Notes under the pieces: generated by a model
Seen by the model: only the letters and a program-made list of their open reading frames with translations
Database searches by the model: none
Told to the model about the DNA's origin: nothing
Position numbers and translations under genes: made by a program
Origin: a bacterium
GTDB taxonomy: Bacteria; Desulfobacterota; Binatia; HRBIN30; CADEER01
Assembly: GCA_019637795.1 (NCBI GenBank)
Contig: JAHBUY010000003.1
Span: 629,409-693,408, forward strand
Length of the DNA: 64,000 nucleotides
Reading direction: 5' to 3'
Shown here: one piece after another, positions 54,458 to 61,997 of the stretch
How the letters are laid out: each line of letters opens with the position of its first letter
How positions within the stretch are numbered: the stretch's first letter is position 1

Positions 54458-55878
54458 ATAGCGTGGAACTCATGGTCGCCCCGCAATCCGCGCGCGACCC
54501 CAACCAATGGAAGCGCGTGCGAGTTGGGGACACGTTGCGGTTGATAAACGGCGTCGCGTTCAAACCCAGCGACTGGTCAGAGCACGGCCTGCCTATCGTG
54601 CGCATTCAGAACCTCAACAATCCGCAGGCGCCCTTCAATCGCTTCGCAGGCGAGCGCCCTCAAAAGTTCCGCCTTCGCGGCGGCGAGCTCTTGTTTGCGT
54701 GGTCTGGGACTCCAGGTACGTCCTTCGGTGCACACATCTGGCGCGGTGGTGACGCCTGGCTGAATCAGCATATCTTCAACGTGCTGTTCGACGAAGACGA
54801 GTGGGACAAGCGCTTCCTGCGACTCGCGATCAATCAGAACCTAGCGGACTATGTTCGCGCTGCTCACGGTGGCGCCGGGCTGGCGCATATCACCAAGGGC
54901 AGGTTTGAGGATTCCGAGCTTCCACAGCCACCGCTCGCCGAGCAGCAGCGCATCGTCGCGGAGATCGAGAAGCAGTTGACGCGCCTGGAGGCGGGCGTGG
55001 CGGCGCTGCGGCGCGCGCAGGCGAACCTCAAGCGCTACCGCGCCGCCGTCCTCACCGCCGCCTGCGAAGGCCGCCTCGTTCCCACCGAAGCCGAGCTCGC
55101 CAGGCGGGAGGGGCGGGAGTACGAGTCGGGCGAGGCGCTGCTCAGTCGTGTGCTTGCCCTGCGCTTTGACGAGTTCCAGCGGCAGGTACCTGCGCATCGC
55201 AGGGGCTACAAGCCTCCTCCGCCGATCGACGGGAGCGACAGAGTCCACACCCCAGAGGGGTGGACGTGGGCAACGCTAGAACAGCTGACCAGTGCGTTTC
55301 GCGTCATATGTTACGGCATCCTGATGCCGAAGGAGCACGTGCCCGACGGCGTCCTGTACGTGAAGGTGAAGGACCTGAAGGGAGACCGAGTGGACATCGA
55401 TGGTCTACAACGGACCGCACCGGCGATCGCTGCCAAGTACCACCGCGCATCGCTCCGGTCGGGGGATCTCCTTCTCGCGATCAGAGGGACCTACGGACGT
55501 GTTGCCATAACGCCCGCTGAGCTCGACGGAGGTAACATCACGCAAGATACGGCAAGACTCGACGTCAGCCCGTTGCTGGATGTGCGGTATGTGGCCACGT
55601 GTCTCCGCAGTGAGCCCGTGCAGCGCTTTTTCAAGGCAGTGGCACGCGGCGTCGCGGTGAAGGGAGTGAACATCGGCGACGTTCGCATGACACCCATCCC
55701 CGTCCCACCCCTTGCCGAGCAGCACCGCATCGTCGCCGAGGTGGAGCGGCGGCTGTCGGTGGTGGAGGAGCTGGAGGCGGCGGTGGCGGCGAACCTGGCG
55801 CGGGCGGGGCGGTTGCGGCAGGCGATCCTGCAGCGCGCCTTCCGCGGCGAGCTGGTGCCGCCGGAGCCGGCGGAATGA
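54454..55878 (+). CDS. hsdS: type I restriction enzyme, specificity subunit
   Basis: 474-aa DNA-recognition subunit with two target-recognition domains (about residues 15-155 and 270-415). Each is followed by a conserved helix beginning LAEQQRIVAEIEKQL or LAEQHRIVAEVERRL. The repeated CEGRLVP and FRGELVP words end each half. The two recognition domains are visibly less GC-rich than the flanking conserved segments, a sign of exchange by recombination. Recognition sequence not predictable. Confidence 0.93.
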   Translation: MNSVELMVAPQSARDPNQWKRVRVGDTLRLINGVAFKPSDWSEHGLPIVRIQNLNNPQAPFNRFAGERPQKFRLRGGELLFAWSGTPGTSFGAHIWRGGDAWLNQHIFNVLFDEDEWDKRFLRLAINQNLADYVRAAHGGAGLAHITKGRFEDSELPQPPLAEQQRIVAEIEKQLTRLEAGVAALRRAQANLKRYRAAVLTAACEGRLVPTEAELARREGREYESGEALLSRVLALRFDEFQRQVPAHRRGYKPPPPIDGSDRVHTPEGWTWATLEQLTSAFRVICYGILMPKEHVPDGVLYVKVKDLKGDRVDIDGLQRTAPAIAAKYHRASLRSGDLLLAIRGTYGRVAITPAELDGGNITQDTARLDVSPLLDVRYVATCLRSEPVQRFFKAVARGVAVKGVNIGDVRMTPIPVPPLAEQHRIVAEVERRLSVVEELEAAVAANLARAGRLRQAILQRAFRGELVPPEPAE

Positions 55879-55902
55879 CGAGGCCGCCGCCACAAAGGCT
55901 CG

Positions 55903-56943
55903 ATGCCGGCGGCGACGTCCGATGACTGGGCTCCCGTGGCATTCCCGTCCGGGTCGCACTATCCTCGGCCGCGCTCGGAGGCATCCACCACGGCGTACGT
56001 CGAACGCACACTCGAGCTGAGAGGCACCGCCGGCCTGGGGCAGAAGCCCCGACCGGAGCTGCTCGGGCCGATCCTCGGCCGCATTCACTCGACCTTGCTC
56101 GACAGCGTGCGGATGGGCTTCCTGCACTCGAGCCGGATGCGGGGCGCCGTTCCCAAGGCGCTGCGTCGCGCCTCAGAGGTGCGCTACCTCGGCCACTCCG
56201 CCGCCTCCGGAGAGTGCACCGCGCTGCACTTCGAGCTGCCGGAGTTCGGCTCCGTTGCCGAGGAGCTCTTCCGCCAGGGGCAGCTCTGGGATTCGCGGCC
56301 ACGCCCCGACGAGACCGCGATCGACCTGCTCGCCCAGATCATCGGCGACGTGCGCGGCGAGGTCCGCGACAGCCAGCGCTTCGACCAGGCGCTGCTCGGC
56401 CGCCTGGCCCGCTACCGGCCGGTCTTTCGCCGCGGGCTCACCGCCGTCGCGCTGGTCGATGCCAGGGCGCCCTCCCTCGCCGAGATCGACGCGCCGTTGA
56501 GCCGGGTCGCCCAGACGCTGGCGCGCGACACGCCGCCGGCGCGCCGCGTGCGCCTGTGCGCGCGGCTCGACATGCTGGGCGTCAGCAAGCGCGTCCTCGG
56601 ACTGCTGCCGGAGTCCGGCACCCCCGTCACCGCGGTGTGGATCGCCGACGACTTCGTCGATCTGGCCCGCTTCCTCGACCAGCAGGTGCTGATCGAGGGC
56701 CTGGCCGAGTTCCGGCCGTCCGGGGCGCTGCTGCGCATCGACGCCGACGCCATCCGGCCGGCGGCGCCGGCGGACCGCTTCTTCGCGCAGCTTCCGGTCG
56801 GCGAGCGTCGCCGCAATTACGCGCGCGAGGCGGCGGCGACGCGCCCCGGCGAGCGCCCCTACGCGTCGATCATCGGCCTGCTGCCCGCCGACGAATCGGA
56901 ATCGGAAGAGGAGTTCTCCCGCGCGGTCGACGAACTGAGCTGA
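55903..56943 (+). CDS. protein of unknown function encoded inside the restriction operon (X)
   Basis: 346-aa soluble protein with no signal, membrane helix or known catalytic motif. The N-terminal half is helical (LGPILGRIHSTLLDSVRMGF; ALHFELPEFGSVAEELF). The C-terminal half has a beta-rich segment, VRLCARLDMLGVSKRVLGLL through VWIADDFVDLARFLDQQVLI and GLAEFRPSGALLRIDADAI, that looks like an OB-fold or small-barrel module. I recall similar uncharacterised proteins next to PIN genes but can name no family. AAAGG lies 5 nt before ATG 55903. It is 24 bp after hsdS, and its stop overlaps the PIN start (TGATG). A role as antitoxin or effector partner of the PIN protein is inference. Confidence 0.7.
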   Translation: MPAATSDDWAPVAFPSGSHYPRPRSEASTTAYVERTLELRGTAGLGQKPRPELLGPILGRIHSTLLDSVRMGFLHSSRMRGAVPKALRRASEVRYLGHSAASGECTALHFELPEFGSVAEELFRQGQLWDSRPRPDETAIDLLAQIIGDVRGEVRDSQRFDQALLGRLARYRPVFRRGLTAVALVDARAPSLAEIDAPLSRVAQTLARDTPPARRVRLCARLDMLGVSKRVLGLLPESGTPVTAVWIADDFVDLARFLDQQVLIEGLAEFRPSGALLRIDADAIRPAAPADRFFAQLPVGERRRNYAREAAATRPGERPYASIIGLLPADESESEEEFSRAVDELS

Positions 56944-57404
56944 TGGCGACGGCCGGTTCCTACCTGCTCGACACGAACGTGGTGCTGCACCTGATTCGCG
57001 AGACCGCCGTGGGCTCCGTCATCGCATCGGCGTTCGACCTGCGCGCGTCGGGGTTCCGCCCGCTCATCTGCGAGGTGACGCTCGGTGAGCTGGCGGCCTT
57101 CGCCCTCGGACGACAGTGGGGACCGCGCAAGCGCGCCGCGCTCGAGGAGCTGAAGCGCCGGATCGTGACCGTGGACATCTCCGACCCGGCAGTCATACAG
57201 GCGTACGCGGAGATCAGTACGGTGGCGCAGCGCAAGGGGTTGTCCATCCTGAACGCCAAGAACGACCTGTGGATCGCCGCCGCCACTCGGGCGAGCGACT
57301 CGACGCTCCTCACCACGGACCGCAAGGAGTTCCTGCCCCTGCGGGATGGGAACCATGTGGCGTGCGTCGTCCTCGACGCCACGACCGGCCATCCGCTTCC
57401 CTGA
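56943..57404 (+). CDS. PIN-domain ribonuclease (VapC-like) inside the restriction operon
   Basis: 153-aa PIN protein with all four acidic positions: Asp10 (YLLDTNVVLHLI), Glu49 (VTLGELAAF), Asp108 (NAKNDLWIAAAT) and Asp126 (LLTTDRKEF). It is slightly longer than typical VapC (about 130-140 aa). There is no small antitoxin gene of the usual kind; the upstream 346-aa gene overlaps by one base and takes that place. hsdM starts 4 bp after the stop. Likely a metal-dependent RNase; its target, and whether it is linked to restriction activity, are unknown. Confidence 0.9.
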   Translation: MATAGSYLLDTNVVLHLIRETAVGSVIASAFDLRASGFRPLICEVTLGELAAFALGRQWGPRKRAALEELKRRIVTVDISDPAVIQAYAEISTVAQRKGLSILNAKNDLWIAAATRASDSTLLTTDRKEFLPLRDGNHVACVVLDATTGHPLP

Positions 57405-57408
57405 TGCC

Positions 57409-58881
57409 ATGACCGCCGCCGCCCAGCTCGTCCAGAAGCTCTGGAACTACTGCAACCTGCTCCGCGACGACGGCCTGTCGTACGGCGACTACGTCGAGCA
57501 GCTCACTTTCCTGCTCTTCCTCAAGATGGCCGACGAGCGCAGCCGGCCGCCGTTCGACAAGCGGTCGCCGATCCCGGCGAAGTTCGGTTGGGACAAGTTG
57601 GTGCAGCTCGACGGCGACGCGCTGGAGACGCACTACCGGCACACGCTGGAGGAGCTGGGGAAACAGCCGGGACTGCTGGGAACGATCTTCCGCAAGGCAC
57701 AGAACAAGATCCAGGATCCGGCCAAGCTGCGGCGGCTGATCGCCGACCTCATCGACCGCGAGAACTGGTCGGCGCTGTCGGCGGACGTGAAGGGCGACGC
57801 CTACGAGGGCCTGCTGCAGAAGAACGCCGAGGACGTGAAGGGCGGCGCCGGCCAGTATTTCACGCCGCGGCCGCTGATCCGCGCCATCGTCGCGGTGATG
57901 GACCCGCGGCCCGGCGAGATCATCTGCGACCCGGCCTGCGGCACCGGCGGCTTCCTGCTGGCGGCGCACGACCACGTGCGGGCCCGCCACAAGCTCGACA
58001 AGAAGCAGCTCGCGCACCTCAATCGCGAGGCGCTGCGCGGCGTCGAGCTGGTCGACGGCGTCACCCGCCTGTGCGCCATGAACCTGCTGCTGCACGGCGT
58101 CGGCAGCGGCGACGGCGACGACGTGCCTGTGCTCACCAGGGACGCCCTGGTCGCCAAGCACGGCGAGTACGAGGTCGTGCTCACCAATCCGCCGTTCGGC
58201 AAGAAGAGCAGCGTCACCGTGGTCACCGCCGCCGGCGAGACCCAGCGCGAGTCGCTGACCATCCAGCGCGACGACTTCTGGGCCTCGACCAGCAACAAGC
58301 AGCTCAACTTCCTCCAGCACGTCTTCACCATCCTGAAGCAGCACGGCCGCGCCGCGGTGGTGGTGCCGGACAACGTGCTGTTCGAGGGCGGCGCCGGCGA
58401 GACGGTGCGCCGCGCCCTGCTCAAGCAGGCCGACGTGCACACCCTGCTGCGGCTGCCCACCGGCATCTTCTACGCCCAGGGCGTCAAGGCCAACGTGCTC
58501 TTCCTCGACCGCAAGCCGGCGCGCGAGGCGCCGTGGACGACGACGCTGTGGATCTACGACCTGCGCACCAACCAGCACTTCACGCTCAAGGAGCATCCGC
58601 TCGCCGACGCCGACCTGAGCGAGTTCGTCGCCGCCTTCAACCCGGGCAATCGCCACGAGCGGAGCGAGCGCGAGCGCTTCAGGCCGTTCGCCTACGACGA
58701 GCTGCTGAAACGCGACAAGGTGAACCTCGACCTCTTCTGGCTCAAGGACGAGGCCCTGCAGGAATCGGCGAACCTGCCGCCGCCCGAGATCATCGCACGC
58801 GAGATCGTCGACGATCTCGAGGCGGCGCTGGAGCAGTTCGGCGCCGTCGCCGACGATCTGGAGTCCAGCGCCTCGGACTGA
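57409..58881 (+). CDS. hsdM: type I restriction enzyme, modification methyltransferase subunit
   Basis: 490-aa N6-adenine methyltransferase. Residues about 5-135 form the helical N-terminal domain (VQKLWNYCNLLRDDGLSYGD, KMADERSRPPFDKRS). SAM motif I is DPACGTGGF (near residue 175). The catalytic NPPF box is near 261 (VLTNPPFGKK). It should pair with HsdS to methylate host sites. Last gene of the operon, unusual because hsdM normally precedes or directly adjoins hsdS. Confidence 0.95.
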   Translation: MTAAAQLVQKLWNYCNLLRDDGLSYGDYVEQLTFLLFLKMADERSRPPFDKRSPIPAKFGWDKLVQLDGDALETHYRHTLEELGKQPGLLGTIFRKAQNKIQDPAKLRRLIADLIDRENWSALSADVKGDAYEGLLQKNAEDVKGGAGQYFTPRPLIRAIVAVMDPRPGEIICDPACGTGGFLLAAHDHVRARHKLDKKQLAHLNREALRGVELVDGVTRLCAMNLLLHGVGSGDGDDVPVLTRDALVAKHGEYEVVLTNPPFGKKSSVTVVTAAGETQRESLTIQRDDFWASTSNKQLNFLQHVFTILKQHGRAAVVVPDNVLFEGGAGETVRRALLKQADVHTLLRLPTGIFYAQGVKANVLFLDRKPAREAPWTTTLWIYDLRTNQHFTLKEHPLADADLSEFVAAFNPGNRHERSERERFRPFAYDELLKRDKVNLDLFWLKDEALQESANLPPPEIIAREIVDDLEAALEQFGAVADDLESSASD

Positions 58882-58897
58882 ACGGCGCCAGGGCTCG

Positions 58898-58945
58898 AGG
58901 TCGCGTGGGCCTTCCGCGTCGGCGAATGCGCCGGAGACGGCCAAC
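58898..58945 (+). pseudogene. remnant of a dockerin-like gene
   Basis: This reads EVAWAFRVGECAGDG in one frame and aligns without gaps to the Ig-dockerin junction of the giant gene at about 51293-51337 (AYAWTFRVGECVGDC). About 37 of 42 bases match, with several differences at codon third positions, which indicates divergence under selection before decay. The rest of the dockerin domain is absent. It begins only 17 bp after the hsdM stop. Confidence 0.7.
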
Positions 58946-58947
58946 GC

Positions 58948-58990
58948 GGGCGGGGGGCGCGGCCGCGCGCCGAGCCGCGCCCCCGCGCCC
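58948..58990. terminator. strong GC-rich hairpin between hsdM and a convergent gene
   Basis: GGGCGGGGGGCGCGGC (58948-58963) pairs with GCCGCGCCCCCGCGCCC (58974-58990) around a 10-nt loop. It lies between convergent genes and may terminate both. The left arm shares AACGCG-GGGGGGCGCGG with the sequence after the giant dockerin gene (about 51524-51542), consistent with descent from a dockerin gene's 3' end. Confidence 0.55.
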
Positions 58991-58991
58991 A

Positions 58992-60506
58992 TCAGGGCGC
59001 TCGCGGGCAGCCGGCGAGGGCGGCGTTGACGGCGGTGATCAGCTCGTACACCGCGATCTCGCCGTCGCCGTTGCGGTCGAGCGCCGGACACTCGGTAAAC
59101 GGCACATTGCCGAGGGCGATGGCGACGCCACGCACCAATTCGTCGACGCTCACCCGCCCGTCGCCGTTGCAGTCGCCGAGGCAGCGCGGCGGCGTCGCCG
59201 TCGGCGGCGGGGTCGCGCTCGCCGTCGGACTCGGGAGCGGCGAGTCGGTGGGTGTCGGCGGTGGTTCGGTCGAGGTCGGCGGCGGCGAGTCGGTGGGCGT
59301 CGGAGTCGCGGTGGCGCTCGCCGTGCTGCTCGCGGTCTCGCTGGGCAACGGCGTGCGGGTGGACGTGGAAACCGGGGTCGGCGTTGCGGTGCGGGTGCGG
59401 GTCGGCGTGCTGGTTCCGGCGGAGCTCACGATGATGCCGCCGCCGCTGCAGGTGGTCGGGTAGAGGTCGATCAGATGGTTCCCTGCCTGCGGCGGCGAGG
59501 TCTGGGCGACGCCGCAGACGAGCGGGACGACGCCGGCGGCGCCGCTGGCGAGGCGCAGGCGGCACGAGAAGAGCTCCACATCGCCGGGAATCGGCGCGAC
59601 GTTGCGGAAGGAGAGCACGACGGCGCGCACCGTGGCGCAGTCGAGACCCGGCGTGCAGCCGTAGGGCTGGAAGGCGAAGGCCGTCTCCTCCTTGCCGATC
59701 TGCGGGTTGACGGCGCAGTCGGGCAGGCCGCTGCCGGTGGCGGCGAATTCGGCGCCGCCGTTGGGCAGCACGAGATCGACGAGGGCGCCGACCACCGGCG
59801 CGTCGGCGGACAGCCGCACCGGCACGTCGACGAGATCGCCGGGGTTTCCGGCGCCGGTCCCGATCCGCAGCCGCGCCGCGGGGGTCGGGGTCGGCGAACC
59901 GAACGGCCGCGGCGTCCAGGTTCGCGTCGGCGTGAAGGTGGGCGTCGGAGTCGCCACCGACTGCACGATCACCCCGCCGCCGCCGCAGGCGACCGGCAGC
60001 AGGCGCTGATCCGGCGAGCCCGCCGCGGCGCTCTCGCACGCCACCGGCACGACCCCGACCTGGCTGGCGGTGATGCGCATCCGACAGGTGAACAGCGGAC
60101 CGTCCGGGATCGGGTCGACGTCGTACAGCGACAGGATGAGCGCGCGCAGCGCCCGACAGGGCGTCGCCGACTCCGCCCCGCAGCCGGCGGGAAGGAAGCG
60201 GAACACCGACGAGCCCTTGTCGATGCCGGGCTCGACCGCGCAGGCCGGATCGCCGCGGCCGTTGCGCAGCACCTCGGCGCCGTCGTCGGGCAGGGCGAGG
60301 ATCATGTCGACCGCCGCCACCGCCTCGCCGCCGCTCTCAAACTGCACCGGCAGCCACACGATGTCGGAGCGCGCGCCGCTCGCCGCGCCGATGGTGACCC
60401 GCACCGCGGCCGCGGCCGGCGCCGCGAACAGGGCCAGCGCGACGCCGCCCGCCACCAGTCGCCACCGCCCCTCGGATCGACGGACCGAATCGCGATTCCA
60501 ACGCAT
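58992..60506 (-). CDS. secreted protein with two cohesin-like domains and a dockerin-like tail
   Basis: 504 aa. Signal peptide 1-35. Cohesin-like domain 1 (about 36-180: VRVTIGAASG, VWLPVQFESGGEAVAAVDMI) and domain 2 (about 215-365: VDVPVRLSADAPVVGALVDL) resemble each other, each with a Cys pair and GGGxIV at the end. A Thr/Pro/Ser stalk follows (about 370-440). The tail is a dockerin-like EF-hand pair (GDCNGDGRVSVDEL; DRNGDGEIAVYEL) bounded by Cys. ATG 60506 is preceded by GAGGGGG. Carrying both partner types in one chain suggests self-assembly or a scaffold; binding is inference. Confidence 0.78.
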   Translation of the reverse strand: MRWNRDSVRRSEGRWRLVAGGVALALFAAPAAAAVRVTIGAASGARSDIVWLPVQFESGGEAVAAVDMILALPDDGAEVLRNGRGDPACAVEPGIDKGSSVFRFLPAGCGAESATPCRALRALILSLYDVDPIPDGPLFTCRMRITASQVGVVPVACESAAAGSPDQRLLPVACGGGGVIVQSVATPTPTFTPTRTWTPRPFGSPTPTPAARLRIGTGAGNPGDLVDVPVRLSADAPVVGALVDLVLPNGGAEFAATGSGLPDCAVNPQIGKEETAFAFQPYGCTPGLDCATVRAVVLSFRNVAPIPGDVELFSCRLRLASGAAGVVPLVCGVAQTSPPQAGNHLIDLYPTTCSGGGIIVSSAGTSTPTRTRTATPTPVSTSTRTPLPSETASSTASATATPTPTDSPPPTSTEPPPTPTDSPLPSPTASATPPPTATPPRCLGDCNGDGRVSVDELVRGVAIALGNVPFTECPALDRNGDGEIAVYELITAVNAALAGCPRAP

Positions 60507-60685
60507 GCGTACCCCCTCGCCTCGTGCATCGGCGGACCTCGCCGATGGCTGACCCGTGCAACGACCGCGCAGTCGCGGGACGGCCACCAGAGGCCCCCGT
60601 TGCGCCCCAATATCTTGCGCGCCGTGGATTGTCAGCGGCTGGCGGGAGCTGGCCGCCGCGGCCCCAGAAGCGGAGACGGGTGTCG

Positions 60686-61990
60686 ATGCCGAGGGCTCGC
60701 GTCGCCACCGGCCAGTGCGCTAAGCACGCGCCCGTGCCCGAACCCCTCCATCGATCGCGCCCCGGCGGTTTCGACATCCGGCCGGCGAGCCAGAGCGAAG
60801 CGACGCCGGTGGCCGACGGCATCTGGTTGTCGCAGGGGCTGTCGAACGCCTATCTCGTCGTCACCGCGGCCGGCCGGGTGGTGATCAACACGGGCATGGG
60901 GTTCGAGGCGCCGCTGCACAAGCGGTTGTTCGACGCCGTCGACGCCGGCCCGGTGCGTTACATCCTGCTGACCCAGTCGCACGTCGACCACGTCGGCGGC
61001 GTCGAGCTGTTCCGCGAGCCCGGCACCGAGATCGTCGCCCAGGCGAACAACCGCGCCTGCCAGGCGGACGACGAGCGCATCCATCCCTTCCGCGTCGCCC
61101 ACTCGGCGCCGTTCTTCCCGACCGCGGTCGAGCGCGCCGAGCAGAACCGCCACGTGCAGGCGCGGCCGGAGCCGACGGTGACGTTCGAAGACCGCCACGA
61201 ATTCGATCTCGGCGGCGTGCGCTTCGAGCTGCTGGCGACGCCGGGCGGCGAGACCACCGACTCGATGTGCGTCTGGCTGCCGCAGCGGCGCATCGCCTTC
61301 GTCGGCAACGTCTTCAGCGCCCTCTTCGGCCACTTCCCCAACCTCGTCACCCTGCGCGGCGACCGCTATCGCTTCGCCCTGCCCTTCATCGACGCCGTCG
61401 AGCGCGTCCGCGCCCTCGAACCGGAGGTGCTGCTCACCGGCCACTTCGAACCCATCCGCGGCGCCGCCCTGATCGGCGCCGAGCTCACCCGGCTGCGCGA
61501 CGCCGTTCGCTTCGTGCACGACGAGACGGTGCGCGGCATGAACGAGGGCCGCGACGTGTTCACGCTGATGCGGGAGATCCGCCTGCCGCCGGCGCTCGAG
61601 GTCGGCGAGGGCTACGGCTGCGTGGCGTGGAGCGTGCGCGCCATCTGGGAGGGCTACGCCGGCTGGTTCCACCAGCGCTCGACCAGCGAGCTCTACCCGG
61701 TGCCGGTCGCCGACGTGTACGCCGACGTCGTCGAGCTCGCCGGCGGCCCCGGCCCGCTCGCCGAGCGCGCCCGCCGCCGCCTCGCCAGCGGCGACGCCGT
61801 CGCCGCCATCCATCTCGCCGAGATGGCGCTCGCCGCCGCGCCCGATTCGCGGCCGGCGCTCGCCGCCTACCTGGCGGCGCACGAGCACCTGCTGGCGGAG
61901 CGCGGCGGCATCAACTTCTGGGAGACCGGGTGGCTGCGCCACCAGATCGCCCGCGCCCGGGCGCGGCTCGACGCCGCGGCAGACGGGTGA
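60686..61990 (+). CDS. metallo-beta-lactamase-fold protein, alkylsulfatase-dimerisation type
   Basis: About 434 aa. N-terminal lactamase fold with TQSHVDHVGG (near residue 97), then NRACQADDERIHPF. LLTGHFEPIRG holds a later His. The C-terminal half is the helical alkylsulfatase dimerisation domain (GVNF-like: GEGYGCVAWSVRAIWEGYAG). The usual HxHxDH motif has Gln at the first position (QSHVDH), so one metal ligand may be replaced. Start uncertain: ATG 60686 or GTG 60734. Likely hydrolyses a sulfate or other ester; first of four co-directional catabolic genes. Confidence 0.82.
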   Translation: MPRARVATGQCAKHAPVPEPLHRSRPGGFDIRPASQSEATPVADGIWLSQGLSNAYLVVTAAGRVVINTGMGFEAPLHKRLFDAVDAGPVRYILLTQSHVDHVGGVELFREPGTEIVAQANNRACQADDERIHPFRVAHSAPFFPTAVERAEQNRHVQARPEPTVTFEDRHEFDLGGVRFELLATPGGETTDSMCVWLPQRRIAFVGNVFSALFGHFPNLVTLRGDRYRFALPFIDAVERVRALEPEVLLTGHFEPIRGAALIGAELTRLRDAVRFVHDETVRGMNEGRDVFTLMREIRLPPALEVGEGYGCVAWSVRAIWEGYAGWFHQRSTSELYPVPVADVYADVVELAGGPGPLAERARRRLASGDAVAAIHLAEMALAAAPDSRPALAAYLAAHEHLLAERGGINFWETGWLRHQIARARARLDAAADG

Positions 61991-61997
61991 GCCGGCG

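Noticed and set aside
43744-55878. A single stop-free plus-strand frame of about 12 kb that could encode a protein over 4000 aa
   Set aside because: It is a shadow of high GC content. Real domains, signal peptides and start sites lie in other frames up to 54453; only the last 474 codons (hsdS) in this frame are genuine.
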